DNA from: Nannochloropsis oceanica
Taxonomy: Eukaryota > Sar > Eustigmatophyceae > Eustigmatales > Monodopsidaceae
Direction: 5' to 3'
NCBI GenBank assembly: GCA_004519485.1
Contig: CP038113.1
Location: 268,501-332,500 of the forward strand
Length of the DNA: 64,000 nucleotides
The position numbers and the translations under genes are program-made. Positions 21,829-31,848 of the stretch are shown one piece after another. Below the pieces are notes generated by a model. It saw only the letters and a program-made list of their open reading frames with translations, did not search any database and was not told the DNA's origin. Position 1 is the first letter of the stretch. The number at the start of each line of letters is the position of its first letter.

Positions 21829-22396
21829 ATGGCCGTCACGCTACACACAAGTCTCGGCAACATTAAGCTAGAGCTCTACTGCGACTTGGTGCCCCGAGCA
21901 TGCGAGGTAAGCCTTTGCTAAGTGTCTCATGCCAAATAAACGGAGCCCACAGTGTTCACCCTCCCTTCCTCATCCCCACTAGAACTTCTTGGCGCTGGCC
22001 GCGTCGGGCACCTACGAGAATACTCTTTTCCACCGCAATATTCGTGAATTCATGGTGCAGGGGGGGGACCCCACGGGCACGGGCAAGGGCGGCGAAAGTA
22101 TTTGGGGCGGCTACTTGGCAGACGAATTCCACCCGTCTCTCAGGCACGACCGGCGCGGCATTGTGTCCATGGCCAACCGCGGCCCTGGCACGAATGGCTG
22201 CCAGTTTTTTATAACGTACGGCGAGCATAAGCATCTGAACAACCAGTACACCATCTTTGCGCGGGTCATCGATGGGATGGACGTGCTAGACGCTATGGAG
22301 AAGGTGCCGGTGGGTAAGAAGAATCGGCCTGTCAACGACATCACTATTAAGACGGTCGAGATCCACGCCAACCCATTTGCTGATTCTAGTTCTTAG
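21829..22396 (+). CDS. PPIL3: Peptidyl-prolyl cis-trans isomerase PPIL3 (cyclophilin)
   Basis: Two exons, 21829-21906 and 21983-22396, encode 163 residues, close to the 161 of animal PPIL3. The start MAVTLHTSLGNIKLELYC and the C-terminal IHANPF are PPIL3-specific. The cyclophilin core is complete: FHRNIREFMVQGGDPTGTG (active-site Arg, Phe, Gln), GIVSMANRGPGTNGCQFFIT and YTIFARVIDGMDVLD. A Tyr-Leu sits where cyclophilin A has the cyclosporin-binding Trp region, as in other spliceosomal cyclophilins. PPIL3 is found with the spliceosome in the nucleus. Intron 1 is 76 bases with a clean GTAAGC donor. Confidence 0.95.
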
Positions 22397-23023
22397 TGCT
22401 TGTGTTGTCTTATGCGGCAATGGATGGTGTAGGGCTGAAAGCAAGGGCGTATCGCCATCGTGCCGCACCCGAAAACGGCAGTCGGTCAAGAGTAAGACTC
22501 AGGATGTGAAATAGGGCGATATTTAAAATGAGCGGAAATTACAAATACAGCGAGTTTGAGCCTAGGATATCAACGGGGCTTACCAAAAATCTCGAAGTGT
22601 ATATAGCGAGACGACAGTGCACCAGCAGCTAAATTAAACAAAAATCTAATGCCGCTTTCTTAGATATCACTCGTTTTCTTCGCTTTCTTTACCAAGTGAT
22701 ATCTCACTGCCAGCAATTTATTCGCCAACGCAGAATTTTAGCCGGCTGGCAAGGCATGATTGTATCCCCTCCTTTCTCTCTCATCTTATCTTTACATAAA
22801 GGTTACCTTCTTTCCTTTTCGTCACACTCTCTTAGACACCCACCGTATTTCAGGCTCTCCACACACAGCCGCACTCCTTTTCATTTTCTTTCTCAGACAA
22901 GGACATTTTCTTCTTTTTCCCCATCGTCTTTTCCTTCACCGCGAACGGAATCCACAACCAGGAGCATAGGCGACGACTGCCCTCTCGACGTCTGTCCCGT
23001 CCTTCCTTCCCTCCTTCTCCCAA
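22397..23023. other. Convergent intergenic region, PPIL3 / katanin
   Basis: About 630 bases, A/T-rich on the left and pyrimidine-rich on the right (22760-22960). No gene is supported. Confidence 0.4.
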
Positions 23024-25069
23024 CTAGGCATTTAGAAACCCCGTCAGTTCCCTCTGCGCTTTCTCCACCGCCATATGCACAGGTGACGATCTCTTGAACA
23101 CCCTCCCTCCCTCCTTCCCCCCCAACTTCTGGACCCGTTCTTGCGCCTCCTGCATCGCCAGATGAAACACCCGACATTTCTCCACCCTTTCCTCCCGACT
23201 CAAATCTACTCCCGCCCCTACCGGCGCCCGAAGAATCTCCCTCACGTCGCCCCCACACAAGACTAGCAACGATGTCATCGTCTTTAACCCCGCCAGCACG
23301 TGCCCCTCAAAATCCAGTGCAAGCAAACTTGCCAACACGGGAAGGAGGGGTGTAGACACCTCAAGTGTGACGGGCCCACATTCCTTCGCGCATTCTATGA
23401 GGTCGATTGCTCGGAGGAAGTCCGCGAGAACGGTCAGCCGACCTTGATCTTCAGGGGTGGCTTCGTGCAGACGGTAGAGTAACAAAAAAGTTTCCTTTAC
23501 TCGGCCCTTCTTCCAGAGGTCCCTCAACCGCTGTAAGTGAGTCAGGCGGGCTGACAAAGCTCCCATGAGGACCTTGCGATGCAGCATTGTTCCCGCGATG
23601 ATTTCGTCGTCGGCACGACTCAGACGGGCTTGCGGGTCCAAGGGTACTTTCTCCTCCTTTTTTTGGCTTGTTAATGTCGTCGTGCTGCTGGTCTTTGCAC
23701 CTCCGGGTGCTCCGGCGGCCTGTCGGCTGCTGCTCGTGGTGGTGCTGGAGATGGTATTGCTGGTGCTGGTGCTGCTTTGGTTCTCCTTGTCATGCTGATG
23801 TTGCTTGCTCTTGTTGTTGCTGGTGCTACTGACGGTGGAGGCGGCGCACTTCTTTGACGGGTGCTGTGATGGTGCCAGCCTCCCTCCTCCGATTTCTTCG
23901 GCAGGCGCCACGGCAGAAATAGCAACAGAAGCAGATACAGCACCAGTGTCAGCCGAGAGGGCTGGAGGTGGTGATAACAGGGAAGCCCGGCGCGTTACGG
24001 AACGTGTGATGCGGGAAGGCGTAAAAGCCATGTCTTGAGGAAGTGGGGTTTCCTCCTCCATTGCTGCTAAAGCTGCTCTTGCCGTCGAGCCCGCAGCTGC
24101 TGGCACTGCTGTTTCTGCAGCTGCTGGTGAGTCCATTTGAGTAGTATAAAGGGACACAACATTATGTCGCACGCCCATTGCCAAAAGCTGACCATCGTGG
24201 CAGGAGAGCATCGCCACCTTGTTGCCCCACGGAGCGTCAATAGCCCCAGCCCCGGCATCCCCCATGACCTCCAGCGTGTCACCCTTCAAAACACGCAGAC
24301 GATTGGTCGTGGCCGTGCATAAATGTCCGTGCCCATCGAAAGCCATGGCGCTCGCTGGGCTGGTCTCACCCGGGAAGGAAGAGGAGGCCAAAAGCTTGAA
24401 GTTGTCCGTGTGAAACAACCTCAAGGAACGGTCCCCCGTAGAAGTAGCCAGCATCGGCAGCGCCGGGTGGAAGTTGAAGTGCAGGATCGGGGAGGGTTTA
24501 CCTTGCTTGGTTTCCAACTCGAAGGAGTAAATTGTCTCACGATCCCGCAGGTCCCAGAGATTCATGACACCATCCTTGCCGGAGCTGCAGCACCATCGCC
24601 CGTCAGGCGAGAATTGAGCGTCCGTCACATCCGTGCTATGGCCCTTGTGGTGCATGACACACTTCTTCGTTCGTACATCCCAAATCTTGAAGCTAGCATC
24701 GAGAGAGCCAGAAATCAACATGCCCGCTGCAGCATCGTAATTCAGGCACGTGACGCCCGCCGCGTGCCCTGTCAGAGACCGTACAAGTTTCCCGCTTGCC
24801 ATGTCAAAGACCTTGATGCCCCCACCCTCCGATCCCGCCGCGACGAACCGCTCTGAAGCCGGGTCAATGGTGAGGCACATGACCGGCGAGGTGTGCCCCG
24901 CCAAGCTTGCGATGTTGCTGGCATTGTCCACACGCCACACGTTGACAACATTATCGTCCCCGCCCGTGGCAACCAAGCGATGAGATGGGGCAATTGTAAC
25001 TGCATTCACCTGGACAGTGTGCGCCACAAACTCGTGGAGTCGCTTGGGCGAGGTTAAGGGATGTACCAT
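23024..25069 (-). CDS. KATNB1: Katanin p80 WD40 subunit B1
   Basis: Single-exon protein of 681 residues. The first 310 residues form a WD40 propeller with blades visible as VATGGDDNVVNVW, AAGSEGGGIKVFDMASGKL, LISGSLDASFKIWDVRTKKC and CSSGKDGVMNLWDLRDRE, in the order and with the linkers seen in katanin p80. A Ser/Thr/Gln-rich linker follows, about 310-480. The C-terminal con80 domain (MLHRKVLMGALSARLTHLQ, then LRDLWKKGRVKETFLLL, VLADFLRAIDLI, LLVLCGGDVREIL) binds the p60 ATPase and microtubules. Katanin severs microtubules at spindle poles, basal bodies and cortical arrays. Con80 at the C-terminus separates it from other WD40 proteins. Confidence 0.93.
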   Translation of the reverse strand: MVHPLTSPKRLHEFVAHTVQVNAVTIAPSHRLVATGGDDNVVNVWRVDNASNIASLAGHTSPVMCLTIDPASERFVAAGSEGGGIKVFDMASGKLVRSLTGHAAGVTCLNYDAAAGMLISGSLDASFKIWDVRTKKCVMHHKGHSTDVTDAQFSPDGRWCCSSGKDGVMNLWDLRDRETIYSFELETKQGKPSPILHFNFHPALPMLATSTGDRSLRLFHTDNFKLLASSSFPGETSPASAMAFDGHGHLCTATTNRLRVLKGDTLEVMGDAGAGAIDAPWGNKVAMLSCHDGQLLAMGVRHNVVSLYTTQMDSPAAAETAVPAAAGSTARAALAAMEEETPLPQDMAFTPSRITRSVTRRASLLSPPPALSADTGAVSASVAISAVAPAEEIGGGRLAPSQHPSKKCAASTVSSTSNNKSKQHQHDKENQSSTSTSNTISSTTTSSSRQAAGAPGGAKTSSTTTLTSQKKEEKVPLDPQARLSRADDEIIAGTMLHRKVLMGALSARLTHLQRLRDLWKKGRVKETFLLLYRLHEATPEDQGRLTVLADFLRAIDLIECAKECGPVTLEVSTPLLPVLASLLALDFEGHVLAGLKTMTSLLVLCGGDVREILRAPVGAGVDLSREERVEKCRVFHLAMQEAQERVQKLGGKEGGRVFKRSSPVHMAVEKAQRELTGFLNA

Positions 25070-25591
25070 TGGTTCGTGTGCACTTGGGTGTGCTTGGGCG
25101 TCGGAGGGCGTAAGTGAAGGAACGAGCGAAATGTAAGGAGGCTAGGATGCGCGCGGAAGGGTGGCGGAGGGCGAGGACAACTGGGCCAGAACGGCGGCAG
25201 CGAATGAAGTCAGGCCTGTATGATGATGTGGCCAGGATCGAGAGGCATCGATTTGTGGGTATTGTAATGTGTTCTGCAAGCGACCACAATGAGGGCTGGG
25301 TGGGATGGTCTCTGGATGACGACGACGTTGAAATGTTTGGCGATCTGTTCGTCGATGTTGGCGAGGCTCGAACGGACATGTCGTTTCCAGTCCCAGCAAG
25401 CCACGCTTTAGCACACGACGCATTCTAACGTAAACCACACAATCCTACATTCTGCCACAGGCTTTGCGAAGGGCGGGAGTCGGAAGACGTTTACCCGACG
25501 CCTCCCTGTGCTCGTCGCAGTCGATCGATCATCCAGTCCCAGACATCAGAGTACGGCCCACACGCTCCACACAACCGCTGCCTCAGCCTCC
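25070..25591. promoter_or_regulatory. Divergent intergenic region, KATNB1 / hydrolase
   Basis: About 520 bases between divergent starts. No clear element is recognised. Confidence 0.4.
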
Positions 25592-26969
25592 ATGGCGCCC
25601 CAACAAAAAGCCAATTTTTCCTGCACTAGCGCTTCCACTTCCATTGAGGACATGGGTACCAGCACTAATAAACTAACGCCCTTCTCCAAGGCTCCAACGG
25701 CCGCCTCGACCACGCATGCATACACAGCGAGCAGAGCAGCGGTTGCCGCTGCGGCACTCTCCCCACCCTTGCCAGCGGATGAAGAAGATGGGCAGAAAGG
25801 CGAAATACTGGCTGGCACTCACTTCATCCTGGAAGGCCCCGCCTCCGGGAAGCTGGTTGTGTGTGTCCCGGGTTTGGGTGGGCCTCACTGGTACTTTGAC
25901 GAGGTTGCCCCCTTCTTGCTTCAAGCAGGTTTCAGGGTTTTGCGGTACGACTTGGTGGGCCGTGGGCATTCGAAGCCACCATCACGCACTCGTCGGCCGT
26001 CGTGCTTTTGTAATGGCGTGGCCCGGGAGAAAGATCCATATGGTAGGTTCAGTTGTCGCCTCCGTTGAGGAGAAGAGATTGTTTGCTGCGGGTATTTATT
26101 TTAACGATTTCCTTCCTTTTTCTGCATCGTTTCCTCTTCTCCACCCTACTCCCACCAATTTTAATCCAGGCATGGTTGGTCATGTCGCCCAACTTCGTCG
26201 CCTACTGGTAAACCTCGATCTCGTTGCCAAAAACAACGGCGACGATCGAATTTCTTCCTCAGCCTGCCCCCAGCCTGACTGTGATGATACCGACCTGAGC
26301 GAGATCGACGATGAAATTCTCTCCCCCTTGCCCATGTCTGCGATTCACTTGATCGGCCATAGCATGGGAGGGGCCATTGCCGTTGGGTACGCCGATTGCT
26401 ATCCTGAAGATGTGGCCTCCCTCACCTTGCTCACTCCCGCCGGCTTGATGGACAAAGATGTATTTTATCTTTTACGGGCCTTGCCTTGGTTCGTGCAATC
26501 GATAGTCCAGCACTGTCTCCGTCGGGGCGTGCTCAATGGCATTCGGAACGACTTCGTGCGACATGGGACGGAGGTAGAGAATAGAGCGGTGGCTCATGCG
26601 CGGGCCATGCATGAGCGGAATCCGCATGCTTTTCCTGCCATTTTCCGGAGTATTTTGGCTTTTCCCTTTGCGGGGCTGGAGAATACGATTCGGAGATTGT
26701 CCGGTGCGAGGTTACCTACGTTGTTGGTATGGGCGGAGTATGATAGGGTGTTGCCGTTTGAACCGCAGTTTGGCCGATGGAAGGCCTTGTTGAAAACGGG
26801 GCAGAACGTGAGGTATGAGGTGGTGAAGGAGGCCGGACACGGCTTTTTACTGGAGAAGCCTGAAGTAGTAGGGGAGATGGTAGTGGGATTTTTGAAATCT
26901 CTCCCTACTTGGGTGCCGGAGGCGTTGATAAATCATTTGAAAAGTCATCCTTCCACGATCACCATTTGA
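25592..26969 (+). CDS. Alpha/beta-hydrolase fold protein
   Basis: Two exons, 25592-26042 and 26170-26969, joined through a split Gly codon, encode 416 residues. After an 85-residue Ser/Ala-rich head the fold begins with VVCVPGLGGPHWYFDEVAPF and LRYDLVGRGHSKPP. The nucleophile elbow is HLIGHSMGGAIAV (Ser), the acid is in LLVWAEYDRVLPF (Asp) and the base in VKEAGHGFLLEKPE (His), so the catalytic triad is complete. An insert rich in Asp/Ser (SSACPQPDCDDTD) lies just before the nucleophile strand. The family includes lipases, esterases and C-C hydrolases, and the substrate cannot be assigned. The long polar N-terminus has no signal core. Confidence 0.88.
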
Positions 26970-27656
26970 GCGAGGAAGAAATGAGAGGGAGGCGACGTAT
27001 GTGTATAAGTGTGTGGGAGCGGTAATAAGGTGTTTTATTTTTGATTGAATATTTAAGAGGGTGAGACGGAAATGCAATTTCCAAAGTCGTCTTCTTGCTG
27101 GGTGCCGGTGGCGGTGAGTAATCGTCCGCCCTCCATCACATATCAACCGAAGGAGGGGTAAAAGGAGGATAGATCCGTAGGGCTAATTGGTGGCAGAAGG
27201 AGATGAGATGGTTGCTGTTTTCAACAATGGCAGTAGGAAATAAATAGCAGCTAGGGAAGGAGGATGTATGATGCTCGTGATAAGCTACTTATTTCTGTTT
27301 TATGTGCATTTTATATTTTGCCATAAGAGACCCTTGTCATATAGAATTTTACAGGCCCGACAAATTTCTCTGGAGAATGTGTGGCCTAGGGATGCACCCA
27401 CCCACTCGTAAACACAGTGCGAACTCAAAAGATCAAAAGCAATAAATGAGCAGCGAAACATTTTTTTTCTAGACGCTCGCGGCGTGATGATTATGCTTTA
27501 TTGATCTACTTTACAAGTTTGTTTTTGTTACCTCTTTTTGGGCCCAGCCTCATATAGGGCCTCTTCACATGATTATTGGGTAATTTGTGCTTTGATGGGT
27601 ACAAAAATAAAAGAATCATTTCCTGATGTCCTTTATGTTTTTTAAAATTCAAAAGC
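26970..27656. other. Convergent intergenic region, hydrolase / YqgF
   Basis: About 690 bases, A/T-rich from 27290 on. It is the longest convergent gap and I see no gene in it. Confidence 0.4.
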
Positions 27657-28652
27657 CTACTTGTTTTTCTTTTTCTTTTTCTTCTTTTTCTTCGTGGAAC
27701 CCGCATCATCGCCACCACCATCTCCAGCTGTGTTGCCTGCACCGGGCAAGGCAGCCGACGTGCCACGACCGTAGCGTTCCGACTCTACCCGGCGCCACTC
27801 ATCGTATGTCATACTGGCTCGCGGTGGAGGAGAAGCCGTGGCAGTAGGAGCAGCGGCATTTGAGTTTTTGTTTCCTTCGCTTGCCGAGGCCAGCGTTGCT
27901 CCTGCCATGGCTGTTGCTGCTTCCGCCACCGCAGCAGCATCAGGCCACACAATTTCGGCCTTGTATCCTTTTTGTTGGTAGAAATCTTCAAGTACCAAAC
28001 ATGCTGCTTGAGAGTCAATATCATTAGAGCTGTGCAAGAAAGACTTAGTCTTGATATTAACCTTGGCAGCCTGCGAAGTCAAACGTTCGTCCCACAGATA
28101 CACAAAGGGCACATCCGCGGAAGCCACAATTTCCAACTGCAGCGCACGATCTGCGATCAAACGGGCGAAGATCTTCGTGGCGTTGGCTTGCGGGCTGAGC
28201 GTTCCGTCGCGGAATAGAGGGTGGCCTACCACTACCCTTACTGCGCCCTCCGCTTTCAGGATGCCCAAAAGATAATCAATCGTCGGGCGATGTCGAGAAG
28301 CATTCAAACTACATCCTGCTGGGTTGTTGATAGTGCCAAGAGGGCGTTGGCTGAAGCCTGCGGTAAGAGCGACGCCAATCTTTTTACTACCCCAGTCCAA
28401 CCCCAGTGTGCGGCTGCCTAGCAAGTCAGGCAAGGCCGCACTTAGATTTTGAGTGGGCCTTGGCGAGGACAGCGGGGATGAGGGTGGACTCCATATCGTA
28501 TCAATCGCTAACAGTGGCTTGTGGAGGTGCGGACGACACACAGAGAAGCTGAAAAAGGCATTGCTAGGGAGAATGGCCAGAAGGAGAGTCAGGACGAGGA
28601 AGAGGAGAAGGGGAAGGGGTCGGCGGTAACGACACTGGAAGGAGGAAGCCAT
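27657..28652 (-). CDS. yqgF: YqgF/RuvX-family nuclease with plastid-type presequence
   Basis: Single-exon protein of 331 residues from the ATG at 28652. An open in-frame extension upstream lacks protein-like composition. The N-terminus is MASSFQCRYRRP, then a leucine-rich core (LLLFLVLTLLLAILP) and SNAFFSFS, an Ala-Phe signal-peptide end typical of complex-plastid targeting. The RNase H-like YqgF domain follows: LGLDWGSKKIGVAL (first Asp), VVVGHPLFRDGT, VYLWDERLTSQAAKV (Glu) and NDIDSQAACLVLEDF (C-terminal Asp). Bacterial YqgF processes the 5' end of 16S rRNA, so a plastid rRNA-processing role is a reasonable inference. The C-terminus is a Pro/Ala/Gly linker ending in a long poly-lysine run, which is not part of the family. 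Confidence 0.88.
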   Translation of the reverse strand: MASSFQCRYRRPLPLLLFLVLTLLLAILPSNAFFSFSVCRPHLHKPLLAIDTIWSPPSSPLSSPRPTQNLSAALPDLLGSRTLGLDWGSKKIGVALTAGFSQRPLGTINNPAGCSLNASRHRPTIDYLLGILKAEGAVRVVVGHPLFRDGTLSPQANATKIFARLIADRALQLEIVASADVPFVYLWDERLTSQAAKVNIKTKSFLHSSNDIDSQAACLVLEDFYQQKGYKAEIVWPDAAAVAEAATAMAGATLASASEGNKNSNAAAPTATASPPPRASMTYDEWRRVESERYGRGTSAALPGAGNTAGDGGGDDAGSTKKKKKKKKKNK

Positions 28653-29132
28653 CAAGCGGAGAAGACGCCAATGTGCTACAGGTCTTGATGGTAGAGGTCG
28701 TTCGTCTTTATCCTTGTGTCTGTATTGTGGCGTGTTTATTTTAAGTTGGATTTTTGTTTGGGTCTGTTGCAGTGGTGGGGTGGGGAGGTTGCGGCTCAAA
28801 TAAATATTCAAGAGTGGCTGCTGTACAATATACACATGTTATTAATATTTCCAAGAGAAGACGGAGTTCTCTTGGGCCAATCCAGAAAATAGCGGTGGGG
28901 GGTGGTCTGCCACACGAAAAAAAAATGTTCTCCTGCAATCAGGTACAGAGGTACAGGTAAAAAAAACAATTCATAGACAAAGTCCTTTCGGCCATGTTGT
29001 AACTAAACAAACCACTCACACGCTGCGTATACCTCCACTATAAAGGAAATCATACTGCGTTCCATAGCCTTGCCTGAGGCTTGCCTCGTCCGGCTCTTCT
29101 TTGCCTGTTTCCTCGTCCTTTGCCTCATCACC
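28653..29132. promoter_or_regulatory. Divergent intergenic region, YqgF / SDR
   Basis: About 480 bases between divergent starts. It holds the SDR TATA-like element at 29039. Confidence 0.4.
29039..29045 (+). promoter_or_regulatory. Possible TATA box of the SDR gene
   Basis: TATAAAG lies 94 bases before the ATG at 29133. If used, transcription would start near 29070, which argues for 29133 as the true start and against translation of the apolar stretch just upstream. Confidence 0.4.
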
Positions 29133-29990
29133 ATGTCCTCCGGGAGCACATCTCCCTCTGCGCTCGGTAAAGTCGTCGTCCTTGGGGCTAAGGGCCGCAC
29201 TGGGCGCCTCATCCTTTCTCACTTGAAGACGCTGGGCGCCAAGGAGGTCCTCGCTGTAGCACGCAACATCACGGGAGAGACGAACGACGACGTGGTCAAG
29301 TGGGAAGCGGGCGACGTCAAGGACGCGAGCCATCTCAGCACAGTCCTCAAAGGGGCGTCGGCCGTGCTATTCACCGCTTCGGCATCTCAAGGTTGGTCTC
29401 TCTTCGGTACCAATACACCGAAGCAAGTGGACTACGAAGGGTGTGTGCTGACAGCCAAGGCGGCTGTGCAGGCGAAGGTGCCCCAGCTCGTCATTGTCAG
29501 TAGCGCTTTCGTGGCGAGGCCTTACCACCCGATTGCCCTCATGCTATCCACCTTGTTTGGCCGGGTCATGCAATGGAAGCGCAAAGGTGAGCTCGAAGCC
29601 ATTTCCATCACGCAGCAAGCAGGCTCTGTTACTTCCTATACCATAGTTCGACCGGGGGGTCTCTCGGATAAAAAGACGCCTAAGGGATTACAAGGCATTC
29701 AGATCAGCCAGGGCGACACCGTAGGTGGGATGATTACGCGAGATGATACCGCTCTGGTGACGGCACAAGCCTTGCTTTACCCCACCACCAAAAATACTGT
29801 GTTTGAAGTGGTCTGGCACCAGGAGGAGAAGGGGAAGGGGGGGGAAGAGCAGCAGCCCCCGCCGGTGCGGTACCAAGGTTGGACAGATTTCTTTTCTCGG
29901 TTACGCCCCAATATTGGCGCGCATGATTCTACATTCTACCCCTCAGATCACGGGCAGCCCATGAAAGAGATGGGTCAAGGGGAACTGTGA
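29133..29990 (+). CDS. NmrA-like / atypical short-chain dehydrogenase
   Basis: Single-exon protein of 285 residues. The N-terminal VVVLGAKGRTGRLILSHL carries the G--G--G dinucleotide-binding loop of NAD(P)-binding atypical SDRs. VKWEAGDVKDASHL supplies the acidic residue of the next strand, and VIVSSAFVARPYHP and YTIVRPGGLSD are the later conserved elements. Such proteins act as NADP sensors, isoflavone-reductase-like enzymes or assembly factors, and the exact role cannot be told. In-frame codons upstream encode an apolar stretch (LVRLFFACFLVLCLIT) but contain no ATG. If a first exon exists it could add a signal anchor. The start at 29133 is preferred because of the TATA position. Confidence 0.85.
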   Translation: MSSGSTSPSALGKVVVLGAKGRTGRLILSHLKTLGAKEVLAVARNITGETNDDVVKWEAGDVKDASHLSTVLKGASAVLFTASASQGWSLFGTNTPKQVDYEGCVLTAKAAVQAKVPQLVIVSSAFVARPYHPIALMLSTLFGRVMQWKRKGELEAISITQQAGSVTSYTIVRPGGLSDKKTPKGLQGIQISQGDTVGGMITRDDTALVTAQALLYPTTKNTVFEVVWHQEEKGKGGEEQQPPPVRYQGWTDFFSRLRPNIGAHDSTFYPSDHGQPMKEMGQGEL

Positions 29991-30205
29991 GGGTAGATCA
30001 AGATGGGGATGTTTTGACTCGGGAAAGGGAAAGAGGCCGGAAAACACAGTGTGCAAAAAAGATCAAATGTAGATGGTGCTTGTGTGTAAGGCGGGGGCCA
30101 AACACACGAGAAAGATTTTGACAACACTGTGCAGTACAAGTAGAGAGATAGTGTGAGCGAAGGCATGCACATGCAAGTGTGTGCACTACGTATAACATTC
30201 AAGAG

Positions 30206-30255
<50 letters not shown>

Positions 30256-30380
30256 AAAAAGCAGTGTTACAGCACACTATCTCGTCATACTAGTGTCGTT
30301 CTTGCTATCATAAAACCGCTTTTGACAGCATACTGAGAGCTTTGCTACCTTACATGGCTGTACACACACACACCCCTCCC
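29991..30380. other. Convergent intergenic region, SDR / sideroflexin
   Basis: Shared 3' region dominated by the GA microsatellite at 30207-30251. No gene is seen. Confidence 0.4.
30207..30251. repeat. (GA)n microsatellite
   Basis: GAAA units pass into an uninterrupted run of about 15 GA dinucleotides. Confidence 0.95.
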
Positions 30381-31352
30381 TCACAGTCCCTTGTTAGTCT
30401 GAAACGTGGCAATAAACCGACCCTGGCCATCTTTCAATCCCTGAAAATGAGGCTCGAGCTCCGTCGCCTTGAAGGAGGCAGTTTGAGGAAACAAGGCCAT
30501 ACACACAGGCAGGGCCCCTGCCAATGACCCCGTGATTGCAGCCACTTCAACAGCTAGACGCATTCGGGGGTTCTTGGGTAGAAGGCTTAGCTTGCCCAAG
30601 CCCTGCATTATGGCATGCGGCAACAGCAGGACAGGCAAAGGGAAGATAAGCCCCCGAGAGACAGCCGTCTGTAACACGACACTCTTTCCTGCAATGAGGG
30701 ATTGGCCGTGATATTTGCCCGTGGCGTCGCTCATGGGTGCCCCTTCCCTCAGTTCATTTTGACGTGAAAACATAATGTTGCTCATACCAGCAGCCGAAAC
30801 CGCAATGTATGAAAAGAGCGCAGGGGAAGCTGCTGGGATTCGCTTGGCCACCTTGCCGAGCCCCAAAGCTAGGGAGCAGGAAGTTACAACCGCCAACAGG
30901 TAGGACTGAAGTACTTGCGTGGTTTCTGCTTCCCCGCCCCCTGAGCGATTACTGAAATTAACGGCAGAATTATAAGTTTGATTGAGCCAATGCACAAAAA
31001 GAACGCTTCCTGGAGATGTGGCATTCATCATCATTAACACAATGGGGACGTTGCCGGGCGTAAAGGCCGACATCCGGAAGGGCACGGGAATGGCTTCCTT
31101 GCTCACGGGGTGGGTGCAGGCTTCGAGGGTAGCTTTGCAGTCCCATAGCTCTTGGTCATCGTGATGGATGCCCTTGCGCCAGTCCTGAATGATACTATCG
31201 CATCGTTGTAATTCTTGCGAAGGGGTGAAAAGTGTGCGGGGGTTCAAGACTCGGAGGAAGTGACTGAGGCGCCCGGCAAAGGTGTTGAGGTCGAACAGGG
31301 AGTTCGCGGGGTCAAAGCGGGGTGGTTTGCTGGTGGGTGGTGCCGAAGTCAT
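30381..31352 (-). CDS. Sideroflexin (mitochondrial amino-acid carrier family)
   Basis: Single-exon protein of 323 residues, the usual sideroflexin length. It begins with a soluble head (FDPANSLFDLNTFAGRLSHF, NPRTLF) and then has PVPFRMSAFTPGNVPIVLMM, the family's most conserved block. WLNQTYNSAVNFSNRSGG follows, and later GMSNIMFSRQNELREGAPM and AVSRGLIFPLPVLLLPHAIM. Four to five apolar segments are visible. Sideroflexins are inner-membrane proteins of mitochondria. Animal SFXN1 imports serine for one-carbon metabolism, and orthology to a specific animal member cannot be set from this sequence. No cleavable presequence is seen, as expected for this family. Confidence 0.94.
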   Translation of the reverse strand: MTSAPPTSKPPRFDPANSLFDLNTFAGRLSHFLRVLNPRTLFTPSQELQRCDSIIQDWRKGIHHDDQELWDCKATLEACTHPVSKEAIPVPFRMSAFTPGNVPIVLMMMNATSPGSVLFVHWLNQTYNSAVNFSNRSGGGEAETTQVLQSYLLAVVTSCSLALGLGKVAKRIPAASPALFSYIAVSAAGMSNIMFSRQNELREGAPMSDATGKYHGQSLIAGKSVVLQTAVSRGLIFPLPVLLLPHAIMQGLGKLSLLPKNPRMRLAVEVAAITGSLAGALPVCMALFPQTASFKATELEPHFQGLKDGQGRFIATFQTNKGL

Positions 31353-31848
31353 GGTTCTAGAGGGTTGGAATGGGAGATGTCAGATCATTAGGATGAGAAA
31401 GACGAGCCGCTGGTATGGAGGCAGTGGATGAGGCGCTGCGTGCAGCAGTTGCTGGGGCAAAATATGAAAGTTCTTTGAGTTTTCTCCCTTCGCCACAGTG
31501 AAAGGGACTGTTAATCCCTTGTGGACACCGATAACGACATTTCGTAGCGTCCTCCGTGAGCGTGGAAGGGTCTTAATAAGAGATTTTTGCTTGTAGGTTG
31601 AAAAGAGGGTTGTGGGAGAGGAGGTATTTGATTTAACATGCCCCTTCATTTGTCACCAGTTTGTCACCGTCATTGCATGCACGCAATACCCCGCACAAAA
31701 CACGCAGACTGACGCCTCTTCACCATGCCCTGTTGATACTGCTGAATGGAGATATCTAGTGCGCCGGAACGTGTGCTCATTATCCTTTCGTTGATTTCTA
31801 CCTGAGATCTCATCTCCACGTCCACACAAACAGCTGCTCAAAACAGTC
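31353..31848. promoter_or_regulatory. Divergent intergenic region, sideroflexin / mS26-like
   Basis: About 500 bases between divergent starts. Both products are predicted mitochondrial. No specific element is recognised. Confidence 0.4.
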
